A DNA stretch of 64,000 nucleotides from Tigriopus japonicus (Eukaryota; Arthropoda; Copepoda; Harpacticoida; Harpacticidae): the NCBI GenBank assembly GCA_010645155.1, contig CM021317.1:4004582-4068581 (forward strand). The letters are read 5' to 3'. The position numbers and the translations under genes were made by a program. The notes beneath the pieces are model-generated. The model saw only the letters and a program-made list of their open reading frames with translations, had not been told where the DNA came from and ran no database searches. Positions 51,698-64,000 of this stretch are shown here, piece after piece. How positions within the stretch are numbered: the stretch's first letter is position 1; each line of letters begins with the position of its first letter.

Positions 51698-52862
51698 CTC
51701 TTCGTAATGGATTGTATGCCAAATGCATCCCATTTGTATTAGATATGGTGTACTACAACGACTAAGACGAGACCGAGCCGAGACTTAACTGAGGACGTGA
51801 ATGGACCATGTACGTACGTAGTTAAGAACGAAGACCGCGTCCATTAGTAACGCGGATTGGGAGCCGGAATTTGTTTTGAATTTTAAGAGGGTGGAGGAAA
51901 CAGCCGCCGACCGAGCGCACCCGAATGGATGGATGGATGAATCCTTGAGGGTGATTTGGACAGAGATATCGCTTAATTTATGGCCAAGATTTCCAGCCAC
52001 TAACTCTTCTCATTACGAACAACCCAACCAGTCAGCCAAAACTGGAACGAACCCAGTTCGGTTTACCTCCCAATCTAAATCAGAGTGGAGCTAGCGAATG
52101 TGAATGACACGAATGATATCTTGTTTTTTTATGTTCAGGACGTACTCTTAACATGCTTTTTTTTAAATTTTTTCTTTCAGAGTCCAATTTGAAGAGAAGT
52201 GTGTCAATCTGCACGTGTAATAATGAGTGTGATTTTTCTTCCCTAATCCGTGATTTCAGCGTCGAAACAGCTGCGAGTTTGCCACGCCCTAAAGCAATCA
52301 CAGGAAATCCCTGGATCAACTTCTCGGTCTCGTTCTCGATGAAACACGATCCCGATTTTCATGGAAGATTTCGAAGAATGTGTCTGATTTTTTGTCAATA
52401 AAACGCGAAGGTTGAGGTCTCGAGAGTGTTGTGTTTTGACAATAAAATGAATTGCACCTCTCTTTCCATTGGTAAAGTGAGAGAGAGATAGAGACAGAGA
52501 GGGGGAATTGGAAATGACGCGACGGAATGGAGGGACTCCCTTTGTTATCGCTCTAATCAGAGTGAATTTACACAAGGGAGCCATTATTCTGTGGGCACCT
52601 TGACCAGCTCCAATCTTTATATGAAAGAGCTCATCAGATAACCATTCGAGCACGTTGGATATCACGTCAAAATCCAATTGGAGTCCATTCTCCAATCCCA
52701 CTTCCCACCACATCGACCAACTACATAGAAGTAGTAATAGTAATAATGATGGTCGTGGTTGTCGTATTCCTCGTCATTGTTGAGCTCATATCAAGCTCGT
52801 TAGTATTCATAAGCTTACAAAACGGGAATTCTGATGGGATGGCTGCTCCACAGACCACCACC

Positions 52863-52887
52863 ATATGCATGCATGCTCCATGCATAT
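52863..52887. repeat. perfect short hairpin (inverted repeat)
   Basis: Arms atatgcatg (52863-52871) and catgcatat (52879-52887) are exact reverse complements around a 7-base loop. The arms contain ATGCAT, an octamer-like half-site of the kind bound by POU proteins; function is not shown. Confidence 0.8.
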
Positions 52888-55800
52888 TTTGACGGGGCAT
52901 TGATTGTGGCTCTGAGAAATAGAGAGATTTCCTGGCCATTTGAACAGCTCCCTTCCCATCACAAATGACCTGACGTGGATGGACTCGTCTACAGAACTGA
53001 ATTAGATTCCAACTATCTTAAGAGGATCAGCAGATTCTGACGGAGGAACGAACGACTCAGCTCTACCAAACTTCTCCTACACACTGCCTCGAGTGAGACG
53101 ACAAGGAAACTTAATGTGGACGAGTGGTAATACATAATGTAACTTCCATTAATCTTTGATCGAAGGCGATTGTGATTGGCCCTGGGAAACGTGTTCAAGA
53201 AAGAGATCTTTTAAAGGCTTAGATTGGCTCAATCGTCGAGCGATGATGCATCATCTCTCTAGAAGAACGGTAGATTCTCGGATACCAACACGAATTCTCC
53301 TGAATTCCCGAATCAAGTCAAGTTATTAGACATTCCACATGAATTCGTGCTTATTTTTGGCGCCGAGAACAGGTTAATTAACGGAATTCTTCCGTCCCAT
53401 TTCAGGGAGACGGAGTAAAATGATAATCGAATCAGACGAGATGCCTCAATGGTTCTCAAAAGCACGGAAACTTTGCCAAGCATTCCAAAAATTGTGGATC
53501 ATTGAGCAGGAAGATTATGATTACGAGGAGAGGCGAGCTTGGAGATAGTCCATAACACATAGCAGACAATCTCCTCGTTGGTCATACATCAGCAGACGGT
53601 GAGTGAGTCTACTTAGCTTCCAAAGAGCACACAATATGCATCTGGTTAGTAGGATGGATGGTCAATTTGTTGGAGATTTGATGGATGGTTTGCCTTCCTC
53701 TTCTTTGGGTTGTGAGTTGAGAAGTGAAAGGGTCCGCCTCAAAGCATGGGGAGGTTTCTTTTTTACCATCAAATGATGGGGTCTGGAGTTTTTAAGACAT
53801 CATTCATCATTACTGCCTGATCAGTCCGTAAAATATTTTGATAAACCCTGGGGAATGATTCATTATACTTTGAAGCGAGTTCACCCACAAAAGTTTGCTT
53901 TTCGTCTTTCAAAATCACTCACACCCCGAGGAAAAAAAAAGAAGTAAAGGAGAAATTTTTCCGTAAATCTCCAGATTCGTATCTTCTCCATTCTTGAAAC
54001 CCCACGAGAAAAGAAGTGCATCACAACAAACGAGAGAGAAAAAATGTGGGAAGCGATATCATTATCGTTCGGCTTTAAATACGGCATGGAAAAAAGAACT
54101 ATTCATTCGGTTATCAGGAATCCATGAAGACTTTCAGGGGGTTCAGAGGGAAGAAAACGTAGTTGATGGCAGCAAATACATGGAGCATTCTTCTCAAATT
54201 AGTGTTTGCTCAACAAATCTTTAGGACTACTAATCGAGTCTGAAAGCAAAATAGTGCTATTCGGACCCTCTCTATTTACCTACCTTTTTCGTTCTCACTC
54301 CCTGCTTTTGTTCTATCAAGAGCACTATGATTACAAGAGTACATGTTTTAGGTTGTCTAGTCCCACTTATGAGCAAGTGTCTCCACATAAATTGCAAAAA
54401 AAAAATGAAGCTCATTTCCAGAATATGCATAAAAGACACGAGTGTAAAACTTCAGTTGAACATACATACATTTTAACTAAAGTATTCCACTTTTTATGGG
54501 TACTACTTTTTCTTCGCGTGTCAAAAGCAGACACCAATCAAAAGTAAAGCCACTCAAGCTCTTTTACTCACAGTGCTCTAGTTCTGACAACATTCAAGAC
54601 CTACAAAAAATCTGAAATTGGATGGTGAACTCGCTTTGAACTCACTGTCAGTGGCAACACTGATTCTAGTTGGGCCAGGAAACTCATAATTCACAGAAAA
54701 CGGACACAACAGAAGGTTACAACTTGCGATTCCTTGGAGGATAAAGAAGCATCTGGCGGGGAAGAGTCAGTTGAGCAAACAACAACCCATTGAATATTTA
54801 CTTAGCGATATCACGCCTGGGGTGAGAGAGACACTCGGACAAATTTAGGGGACTAGTCCGTTGCAGGGAGGGGCCCAACAACGAACAACAATGAGCTTTT
54901 TTGTGTCTCGACACAGGGTTGCCCCCAAAAATACATTAAGAAACGGGCCGACCACTAATCGAATGCATGTTCCGAATGAAGTATGGGTATCGAACGATTT
55001 AAAGCCCTGGTTGACAGATTAACGAGAACGCAAGTGGATAGTGATAACTAAGCATCCATGGCTTCGACAACCCTGCTGAAACGAGAGCCATTGACTTGTA
55101 TTCTCGTGCTTAAAAACGTTCTTGGACTGAAATGTCGTGGTCAAAGATACATTCCTGGGCCAGACCTGCGCAAAAGGATGGCTTGAAATGCGACTGTTGA
55201 TGTGATTAAATCCATATGCTGACAGAGCAAATAGTGCAAGTAATGGATTCAATCTCCATATGAATAGTGGCTGTGAAACTTCTTTTAGTACGCGATCTGT
55301 ACTCAAATATATTCGGTCTTTCATCTACTCGTCGTCTGTCAAGAGCAAAAGTAGCAGCAGCAATAGCTCTTCCAATCTCAATGCGAGATAGCAAAGTGTT
55401 AAAAAAGATTAATGGTCGCGCCAAGACTCGAAATGAGAAAGCCCTTGAATCTCTCGCACTACAAGGCACAGTTCTCGGGTTAGACACATTTATTCCTATA
55501 CAGTCGTGCGACAAACGAAATGGAAAAGAAGGGGTTTAAACCCGGAAAGCCTCAGCGCAATTGGGCAAATTTCCCGTCTCATTCATTCATCTATCTCGCA
55601 TCATTACTCGCTCGGATTTCCTTGCTTGAATTCAATTCAGCAGACTGAAGAATAAACGACTCCAACTTTGGAGACAAGGTGCTCTCTGATGTTGTTGTTT
55701 TGACTCCAATCGCCCTCAAGAGGTTGTATGTAGAAGTCTTGCTTTTGGCCCTTTGCACTAAACCTTATATGCATGGGTTCGTTCGTACTCAAGGATCATG

Positions 55801-55895
55801 ATTAAGCACGTGAATCTGGCCAAGCGCGTTCCGTCGAAGATTTGATTGACTGGATATAATTCATGGCTCGGAGGAGGATTTTTTCGGACCCGCAT

Positions 55896-55914
55896 AACGA
55901 ACGAACGAACGAAC
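55896..55914. repeat. (AACG)n microsatellite
   Basis: Tandem AACG/CGAA tetranucleotide units. Confidence 0.9.
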
Positions 55915-58900
55915 TCCTCCCGGCAGACCGAGTAAAGCCACCAATTCTTTGATATTCATCATTCAATTCGTGCTCCGCGAAGCCGTGGAAAATTGGGCAT
56001 CAGCTTCTGGCTCTTTGACAGCCATCCAACATATTTGGACGGGGTTCGACAAAGCGGCCATTGGTTCACCCTTTTCTTTTCCACGATGACTCGAGTTTGC
56101 ACATATAAACTTTTTGGGTGTAATAATGCCTGCGTAAGCTTATTGAAGCGGATGCACTCGTGATGTCCCATTTTTTTCGCCGAGGTATGCTCATGTATGT
56201 GACGAGACTTGATGGGCAATGCAAATTCCTCGAAAATCCATCTCTGGTTTACATTCTAATCCACTGACAAAGTGCTTCCACTCATTTGCATGAAAGAATG
56301 AAAAACACCCTCGGCACTTTTTGAGCCAGCTACAGACAGACACGCACTACTAAACTAAAATGCTCCTTTGATTCGTACATACCTTTGAATAAAAATGACC
56401 AGAGAATGACTCTGCTCCATTTGAGAAATGATTACTTGAGGTTAAAATCAGGGATGGGAAAAACAGGGTCATGTTGACAAGGATAGCAGAGTGCTACGGA
56501 AATACCGTCTGTTATTCAATGAACTCGGAGACACGCTCCTGCATCTTCGTTCACCCGAGAAGCAAAAGAGCCTCAGACACGACAAAATATGCAAATTGAA
56601 CCGACATTGTTTACTAAAGCAAAAATTACTTATCCCCTCTCCCCTTTTCCTTGTCTTTCAGACTATCTCACAAGCATGACATAAAACTCCCACCAGATTC
56701 AGAAGAGGCTAAAAGGAATGGATTTGCTTGGAGATCTTTCGACCGTTCAGATTGGTGCTCTTCTTTGGAAAAAGAAAACCACTTTGAGCGCAGATCTTCT
56801 TTCTGATGTAGACTCTAATGGCTTGAATTGGAGGAATCAAAAGCTTCTTTGCATTCAAGGAGTCTCATTTGAATCTCAAATTGACCATGATGAAAGGTGT
56901 TTCCAAAAATCGTCGGTTTATTGAAGGGCGATTCGGATTCCATGCTCGGTCTTTTCTCTCGTGCAAATGGTGTAATGTGAGTTTACGCTGAGCGAGTTTT
57001 ATGAAGGTGGAATGTAACTTTTGGATTTGGCATGGTTTCCAGCGATTTGGTTGCACCAAAATCGTCGCCATTCGGGATTGATGGACCTCCCTCTTGTCTC
57101 TCTAGTCGAGATTTAAGAAACGCAACGTTTCACTTTGACAAGACCTGACACACGCATGTCGTATTTCAATGTTTCTCAATTCATTCAAATTCAATCGCTG
57201 CCAAAAAATCTGGCATCGGCGCACTATGAATGATGTCGTTGCCAAAAGTATGAACGGACACTGCATGTGCTTTAAGAGAGCTCTCTCTTTCTCTCTCTTT
57301 TTCGTGAACTTTTCAAAACAGTTAAAAACTTTATTGCCATTTTCACGGAATTCTCCGTGATTTATGATGAAATTGTTCCTCCCGAACTTTGTTTCTTCTC
57401 GAATTCTCATACACGTGCTCGTAGTACGTGAGTCACTCGAAGATGAACGACCTCGACATAACTAGACTTCCTAGATACACACAGAGAGAAGTAAAGAGCC
57501 CTTCTTCATAAGTAGATCCTGCCGATTTCTCCCGAGGATCTTTGCCTTTGGCCATGGTCCTTCTAGCTCACAATTGGGCAGCCCTGTGTTAAGGCATAAT
57601 AAAGGCTGAGTGGAGACGAACTTTGAACATTGAAAAGTTGGCATTGTTCCTCCTTCTCTCTTCACTCTTCCATCTACGACGAACGAATAATGGAGTTGAG
57701 AGACTTGTGAATTATTACTCGACTCTTCTGAATTTCTCCTCGAACTCTCTTTCGATTCGCACTCAGTCTTCGTAGTACGTATTCTGGTAGTCTGGTGGTG
57801 ATAATCGAACCTGGAGAAGAGATCGGTGGGTAAGGAAAGATCGACCGATACGAAACCCTGCTGGGACGTGGAGATCCATGGGAGATTCTCCATTTTGATG
57901 AATGAATGATTTAATTCCCATTGGTGACATATTCATCATGAAATCTTTCCCGGATTATGTCAAGATTGAATGGTGAGAGCCCTAATGGGGTTCAGGGATC
58001 CGGCGATGAATATCAAACTCTCGGGATCAGAGGAGCTCTGGTTGTGCGCTCTAATCATCCGTGACCAATTGGAAATATTCCAATCCACCTTGTCTTGCCT
58101 TGCCAAACGTCGTAAATGCCAGTGAGGCGATGGCGGATAATTACTATGATGATCCTGATGATTATCACCTTGATGGATTGTGCATTGTGCCCACTTTTTT
58201 GGTCACCTTTTCAGCCACGTTTCAAACAGTTGACGGACGGTGCCAAGAACGAACGTAGAGCTCTGTGACTGATTCTTCGATGTCTTCGCCCTTGGGGATC
58301 GCTCTCAATTCCTTGTCGTGCCAGTAGTATACAGTCAGTACCTACGAGTTCTGGTCCTATTGATTGATAAAAATCTTTTAATTTCCACTTCCCTCCTAGA
58401 GCTTCATTGTTACCACACGGCTCAGATTGTTCGTGGCATGTGGTAAGCCCATAAAAATTGTAATTGCGGATCCAAAGGCAAGGAAGGTCCTGAAGAGGTC
58501 ACTGGAGCTCTGTTTCCAAATGGCTTTAAATCATGTGGTGTGTCCATTTAATGCCAAATCATTTTGCACTATGGCCTAGTTCGTCGTTTAATTGCACCCT
58601 AAAACAACTGCTACTCGAACTTTAAACGCCTCAATCTCAAATTTGACACAGTCTTACAGTGGAAAAGGAAATGTCTGGCTCTCGGTTTCCAGATACATCG
58701 GAGAGTGACACGCAAAGACCTTTAGAGGAATATCCACTTCAAAGGGTTTTGCAAGTGTCTGCACCCCCGACTTCCCCGGGGTCATATAAAAAGAGCTAGA
58801 GAGGATATGGTGTCCGTCGTATATTCCGCTACGCCGTTGTATGCTTTTATGATTGGACGAGCAGTCTTTCCGTAGCTAGAGTACATACTGTAGGAAGGAT

Positions 58901-61900
58901 CCACTCCTCGCTTTATAGCCATGAAAGGACGACGGACTTTTTGTTGTCTTGTTGTAAACAGCCATTGTTCTTTGCTAAAGATCCCATCAAGAGGAAAATA
59001 ACAGAGTAATCTACAGCACTGGAGGGGTCAAAAAAGATTTCCTCTTCTTAATGGTCATTCTTTGCAGCACAATGTCGAACTTGCACAGATTACTGTACAC
59101 AGTACGCTCCATAACGAGGGCAGCAAAGGGCGCCTAGATAGAAGAACTCAGAAGAACTTCGACATTGCTTGGGGAGAGGGTGGTAAAAATTCCTATCCCC
59201 AGGCTCTATAAATGGAATGACACGGACTCTCAGTATCGGTGGGGGAAAGAGTGTTTTTTTGTTGAGCTTGAGAATAAGTAGGAGTTGTACTAATTGGCCA
59301 TTGGAGCCATGCCATTGTTTTGGCTTTGGGGTCCGTTGCCCTTTGAAGTTCTGCCAATAAATCAAGCTCCGCGTGTCAAAACTCGGATCTCTTGTCTTGT
59401 CTTCCATTTTGGCATGAGCTGAACATGACCGATCCCAAGTACGAATAGAAGCGGATAATAATATTGTCCTGTGCAAACTATTCAGAATAAATGTATCATT
59501 TGCTTCAAACGAGACTAGTTCATCCATCGTTCCTAAGAGAAAATGGGTGAGAGATTCGTGTTGTTGCAATGAGTTGGTCTTTCCCTCTCTTTTGGGCGCT
59601 TTGATCATGAAATGCCATCACGAACGAACATCAAGTGCAGCAGGCTCCTCTATCGTTGTCGTCGTCGTTCTTCTTTATCCTTCAGGGATTAGTTGAAACT
59701 ATGGCACAAAGCCAGCGAGTTTCATTCAACGTTTCCAATTCGGCACAGCTGGATCAAATGTGTCCCAAATCACGAAATGTCCTCCTCTCAACTCATAAAG
59801 GAGCTCGGGTTGGTAACCGCCATCTTGACTGGTCCCGAAATGATACTCTATGATTACAATAATAAATTCCATCTCGGTTGGTGTTCCCCATTCTGGACTC
59901 CTGATGGTTCGAAAAATGGATCATTCATAGGCTGTCAGACGGTCTTTTCGAGAAGGAGAGCAAGATGCCTTCCTTGGCACATCATGTTACTAACAAAGAC
60001 TGGCATTTCTTCTCATTGCATTATATCCCCAAACAAGATCTTCAATAGTGCTCCGGAAACACAAAAGAGACCGTATTTGGAGGCACTGGCATTAATATTT
60101 GACATGTATTTGAACTCAAGTCGTCCTTTTCCCCAATACAACTTCCACCTTGGAGGAGGATAGTGTAAGAGTGTGTAGAATATTGATGAGCTCTCTACCA
60201 TCGGCTTCTTGTGTCATGGAAATGTCAGACATTTTCCTCCAATTGTCTCCGTACATTTCAACCCTTCAACATTCTTCGGATCCCAGGAGTTCCCCTCTCC
60301 AAGATCCCAAATCATAGCGTGTCCGTTTATTCACAACTCACGGTGGTCCCCAATGAGCTCACTTGTGTGGAAATACACGTGGAGAAACCCATCGGGATGT
60401 GATCCTTTTTGTCGTCAGAGCCATTTAGCACATCAATCGCCCACATTAAGTTGAGTTGGGCCACCATCAGCCGTTCGGAATGGCTTACCCCTCCATCTGG
60501 CACGATTGGAATGAATGGCACCACCATTCGGTAATGGTCGAGATAACTCTGATGAACCAAAGAGTGGGTTTTTTTACCGAGGGCCATTGAATTCATTACT
60601 GAACATGTGGAGTATGCCCCTAACATTAGGTTAATTGCTTGAAAAAAAGAAGAAGCTCTCACAGATCTTTTTTGGGAGAAAGCTTTCGTAAGAGGGAGTT
60701 ACTTGTCCATATCTAAAGGGGTCTCCGAACATTTGATTTGTGAAGCGAATTAAACTGCTTTACTCAGTTGTATGTTGTTTTTTAGTGGCTGAATATGGAG
60801 ACCTTGGAGCTTCAATCTGGAAGGATGGGTCGCCAAATGGTGGATGAGAGAGATAGTCCGCTGACAGACAAGTGAAACTGACAGCTGTGGAAAAAGGAAC
60901 TGTCTTTTCGGATCCATCCAGATTCGTTTCTGGTCGGAAATTGAGGCTCATCGCTTGGCTATGATTGCTTGAAATGGATTGAGAACATTGACCACTGGCT
61001 TTTTGACATGGGATGCACTTGATTTTAAACCCTCCCGGCAATCAAAGGAATGCAATGTTTGTATTTATTTAAGGGTTTTGCAAGTAATATTAGACGACTA
61101 TGTGCGTAATAAAAGTGCTGAAAAATCTTGTAGCTGGTCTAAAAAAGGATATGGTTCTACGCGGTTGATAGTTGAGAGTTTGCCGCAAGAGAGCGCGTTG
61201 CAGGGAATTTCGAGTAATCCTATGTTTTTGACAAGCGCCATCTATATGCAAGCGGACGAACTTGAACGGGTTTTCGTGTTCCTTGAGTTTGGAAATTTTG
61301 AAACCCCTTTTATGAACGAAATGTGATGGCAGTTTCTTCTCCGTTAAAATAATGAATTAAAACGTATGAATATTCTCCACTTATTTCTGTGCTTATCACT
61401 TGATTTTAGGTTCTTATTCTTTTTGCGAGGGGAAGTGCTAGCTCATCAATGTCTTTCATTAAAGCTTTTCAATTTCCTTTTAATGTGTATTCTTTGCACC
61501 ATAGAATGAAGCATTGGCTCTCTTCCTCTTCCAATTCAATCGGAATTGATGAGCCATTAAAATTAATTGAATGAATTGGCCTCAATGCACACGGTCCTGA
61601 ATACGATTCTTGTCCCAGCTACACTATCGATGAAATTGTCACTTCTCAGTATGTAACATAGCTCAACTTATTTCAAAATATTTGCTAATTGCTTTTTTGC
61701 CATTGCTGAACGTTGCATGTTGCCGTTTGGCCATGATGTTGAAATTGAACGCGAAAAAATGTCGATCATTAAAAATTGACTTTCACAAAACTCTTGAAGA
61801 CAAGAAAAAAGCATATTGCGTAGGGCAAGGATGAGATTATTACAGAATACCACAATGAAAATTCAACGGAACATTTCCTACACTGAAACAACCTCTCATT

Positions 61901-62106
61901 TTAGTACAATAAGAGGCCTTCAGCTTTATATCTGTCATTCGTTCTGACAAATTAAGATGTCCTTGGGTAATGCTATAAATGAGTTATTTAATGACTCACA
62001 AGTCATTTTTCTGATCAAACAATGACCAAGACAGTAGGAGCGCAGTCTCCAACTCTGTTTCCAAAGAAAGCTACTGGAGAATGATCTCTCAAAGTTACTG
62101 ATACAT

Positions 62107-62132
62107 CGCACTTCAACTGCAGTTGGAGTGCG
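62107..62132. repeat. 26-bp near-perfect palindrome
   Basis: Arms cgcacttcaactg and cagttggagtgcg are reverse complements with one mismatch and no loop. It lies 31 bases before a TATA box and is a plausible site for a dimeric protein or part of an LTR U3. Confidence 0.85.
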
Positions 62133-62163
62133 TTCACAACTAATAATGCTCTAGTCAAAACCA

Positions 62164-62205
62164 TATAAAAAGGCTGTGATATTCATGCTAGTCAACAGTA
62201 ATAAA
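62164..62205 (+). promoter_or_regulatory. TATA box with closely following AATAAA (LTR-like or promoter)
   Basis: TATAAAAAGG at 62164-62173 is followed about 28 bases later by an initiator-like gtcaac (62191-62196) and at 62200-62205 by AATAAA. In a normal gene a poly(A) signal 35 bases after a TATA box makes no sense. In an LTR retroelement the U3-R region places them close together. I could not find paired LTRs, a primer-binding site or coding remnants, so a solo LTR or coincidence both remain open. Confidence 0.3.
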
Positions 62206-62213
62206 GACATGTT

Positions 62214-63706
62214 CTCGGGGGCTTCACCCTTCAAAACTACTTTATTTCGTGTGCACTTCACGTTATTTCAGTTACCTTGAGCAGGTTTTACTTATTTGAA
62301 CTTTTTCTTTTTAAGTTAAAGGAAATTTTCCGTTTTACCTTGAAACATTTCACAAATGTTTGTGGTTCCTATGAATCCACTTGTATTAAAAAATGATATT
62401 ATCTCCAGGCTGAACATTTTGCCAAACCTTGGGTAGGAAAATATTGCCTAAAACTATTGTGGCCAGACTTGGAACTATAGTGCTGTTGACGGTACTATTT
62501 CAGGCTTACAGCATCAAATAGCAAATGGCACTATTTGAGATATTTTTGGCACGGATCACTTTCTATTGTCCTAAGATATTTTGGGCGGGCAGTTGGCAAG
62601 GTTTAACTTGACATTTTAAGGTGCTGATTTTTTACAAAATCAGATATTAGGAAAAGGAAAAAAGTACCTAACTTTTTAAGAAGTTTTCTATGCTAAAAAA
62701 AACCTAAAAAATGTTTAGAAAAAACACTTTTTGGTGTGAATAATTTAAGTCAGCTCAAAAGCTGTGAAGAACTTTTTTTGACCTAAAATACCTAAATTAA
62801 GACAAATCTTGTAACACAATGCCAAAAGTTGAACTTGAAACACGTTTTACGCTACTGGCTGAAGATATATGGCTGATAATGGTTAAAGAAAAAGAGTTTC
62901 AAGTGAAACATCAAAGAGTCAATTTGTCAAAATATCCCGGTATTACACAAGTTTTGGGTCAAAGGGCCCAAATGACCCCCTAAGGGCTATGTGTAGTCCA
63001 TATTTTGTATGAATTAAGGCAGCACTTTTAGCAGCACTAATTTGGATCTTTTAGGATGGAGTTGGCACTATATGAATAATTTGACAGCACTATTCCCTTC
63101 AGCCATTTGGTCACAGAGCCTAAAACACTTCAAATAAGGACTTTTGAGACAAACCAATTCACATGATTTATTATGAATTTGTCTTTGGGTCTTTGGGTTT
63201 TGGGGAAATATGATTTTTGTTCATTTTTTTTCTTTTACCAAATAAAATCCCTTTCACTTTTGAATTGGAAAATGATCACTTTAATAATTGAAATATTAGC
63301 CTAAAAATGGTAGTTCACTTCAAATTTTGCATCTTTGTGCCAAAAAGTGTTTTTGAATTTTAGGGGTCTGGGTTTTTGGGTATGGTTTTCAAGGCTGCTA
63401 TTCTTGTGAAGTTGGTAAATAGCTTAAAAACAGTAACGTAGAAACCTTGAGTTATTTAGAATTATAATGATGAAGATGTGGGTTTATGTTACCTACGCTT
63501 AAAATTAAAATTTTCTCCAACATCCCCATTTACAGTTTTATAGCAGCATTCATCAAGTGCTTAGCAAGCAAAGCTAAGCAAATGTAACCTTTCACATTTT
63601 TCACATTCAACAAAAGCACAGGAAACATTTATTTAGGCAGATCAAGACAAAGGGCTTTCATTGCAATCTGATATTTGAAGTTGGCTGAAACTTCCGATTT
63701 ATATCC
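62214..63706. other. AT-rich non-coding stretch
   Basis: No gene. The base composition is clearly richer in A and T than most of the window. Phrases such as gcagcac and gcactatt recur loosely between 62470 and 63110, perhaps old repeat sequence. Confidence 0.5.
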
Positions 63707-64000
63707 TTAGATAACGACCAGGGCCACCAAATTTTGGTAAAAAACTATCGCCAAAAAATGTATTATTTTTTCTATTTTTTTGAGAAATAATGTAACGGAA
63801 TTGGATTTTTGGGCAATTTGTTTCTCAATAAGTGCAGCAGAAACTGGCTTTTTCCTCTTTTTCTGCACTCCCATCATCTGTAAAGATAAATCTAGATATT
63901 TTTGTTGCAACTGTAACATGTAATGTCGGCTTGTTTTCTTACTTTGATTTTGCAAATGAAGTGACCTCTTTTCAGAAAATTTTCAGCACAAACAATTTTC
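63707..64000 (-). CDS. candidate 3' end of an unknown gene, two exons, cut by the window edge
   Basis: Minus-strand exon 64000-63943 (19 codons, KIVCAENFLKRGHFICKIK) is followed by a 65-bp intron (63942-63878) with donor AAA/GTAAGA and acceptor tttatctttacag. The next exon, 63877-63707, has 56 residues and a stop. The join is phase 0 and the intron size equals those in the sulfotransferase gene, which is the main support. The second exon begins MMGVQKKRKKP, basic, followed by a helical-looking stretch and a hydrophobic C-terminus. I recognise no family. The region is AT-rich, which makes chance frames less likely but splice-like motifs more likely. Confidence 0.3.

Larger units (their letters stand above)
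51698..62106. other. non-coding stretch, no firm gene
   Basis: The longest frames are minus 52243-52713, minus 59090-59608 and plus 59693-60163 (156-172 codons); none has a recognisable domain. Minus 60760-61041 is protein-like (Cys/Ser/Pro-rich) and ends near a GTAAAG donor, while minus-strand CTTCTTTTTTTCAAG near 60640 is a good acceptor. The phases do not fit, so I do not call a gene. A TATAAAAA at 58785-58792 is a possible promoter element with no attached gene. Confidence 0.5.

Noticed and set aside
59090..59608. 172-codon minus-strand open frame
   Set aside because: No domain or conserved motif, and length compatible with chance.
59693..60163. 156-codon plus-strand open frame following an acceptor-like site
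   Set aside because: The acceptor near 59686 is good, but the frame shows no family pattern and no donor or upstream exon links to it.

Overview
This window is animal nuclear DNA and most likely arthropod; a crustacean such as a copepod would fit, but that is a guess. The evidence is: GT-AG introns of only 65-67 bp, a Golgi carbohydrate sulfotransferase of an animal family, a CAG/CAA/AAC-coded polyglutamine and polyasparagine exon, abundant microsatellites, and no operon-like gene packing. Most of the 64 kb is non-coding. Most open frames of 60-170 codons are no longer than chance predicts for sequence of this size and composition, so they are not annotated.

Layout. Positions 1-1014 look like the end of an intron. 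Positions 1015-1640 (+) are the last coding exon of a glutamine/asparagine-rich, probably regulatory protein, followed by a 3' UTR to a polyadenylation signal at 2254. From there to about 36.8 kb there is no gene I can support. That stretch holds two assembly gaps (11547-12039 and 26258-26355), each bracketed by almost identical copies of the same sequence, and an inverted duplication at 30775-31220. The only complete gene I can reconstruct is on the minus strand at 36838-37960: three exons and two tiny introns encoding a 329-residue type II membrane sulfotransferase of the CHST8-14 group, with both PAPS-binding motifs. About 2 kb further on, at 39904-40481 (minus), lies a broken open frame that resembles an alpha-1,4-glycosyltransferase of the A4GALT/A4GNT type.

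From 40.5 to 62 kb there are only weak exon-like segments, notably minus-strand pieces with good splice signals at 47.1-47.7 kb whose phases do not chain together. At 62.1-62.2 kb a 26-bp imperfect palindrome, a TATA box and an AATAAA lie within 100 bp, in an arrangement like an LTR or promoter. The last 60-300 bases hold two minus-strand segments joined in phase by a 65-bp intron; this candidate gene runs off the right edge.

The sulfotransferase and the glycosyltransferase-like remnant would both belong to Golgi glycan synthesis, but nothing shows that they function together. I found no CRISPR array, convincing tRNA or rRNA gene, or clear new multi-gene system. The least explained structures are the inverted duplication at 31 kb and the 62 kb palindrome/TATA/AATAAA cluster.
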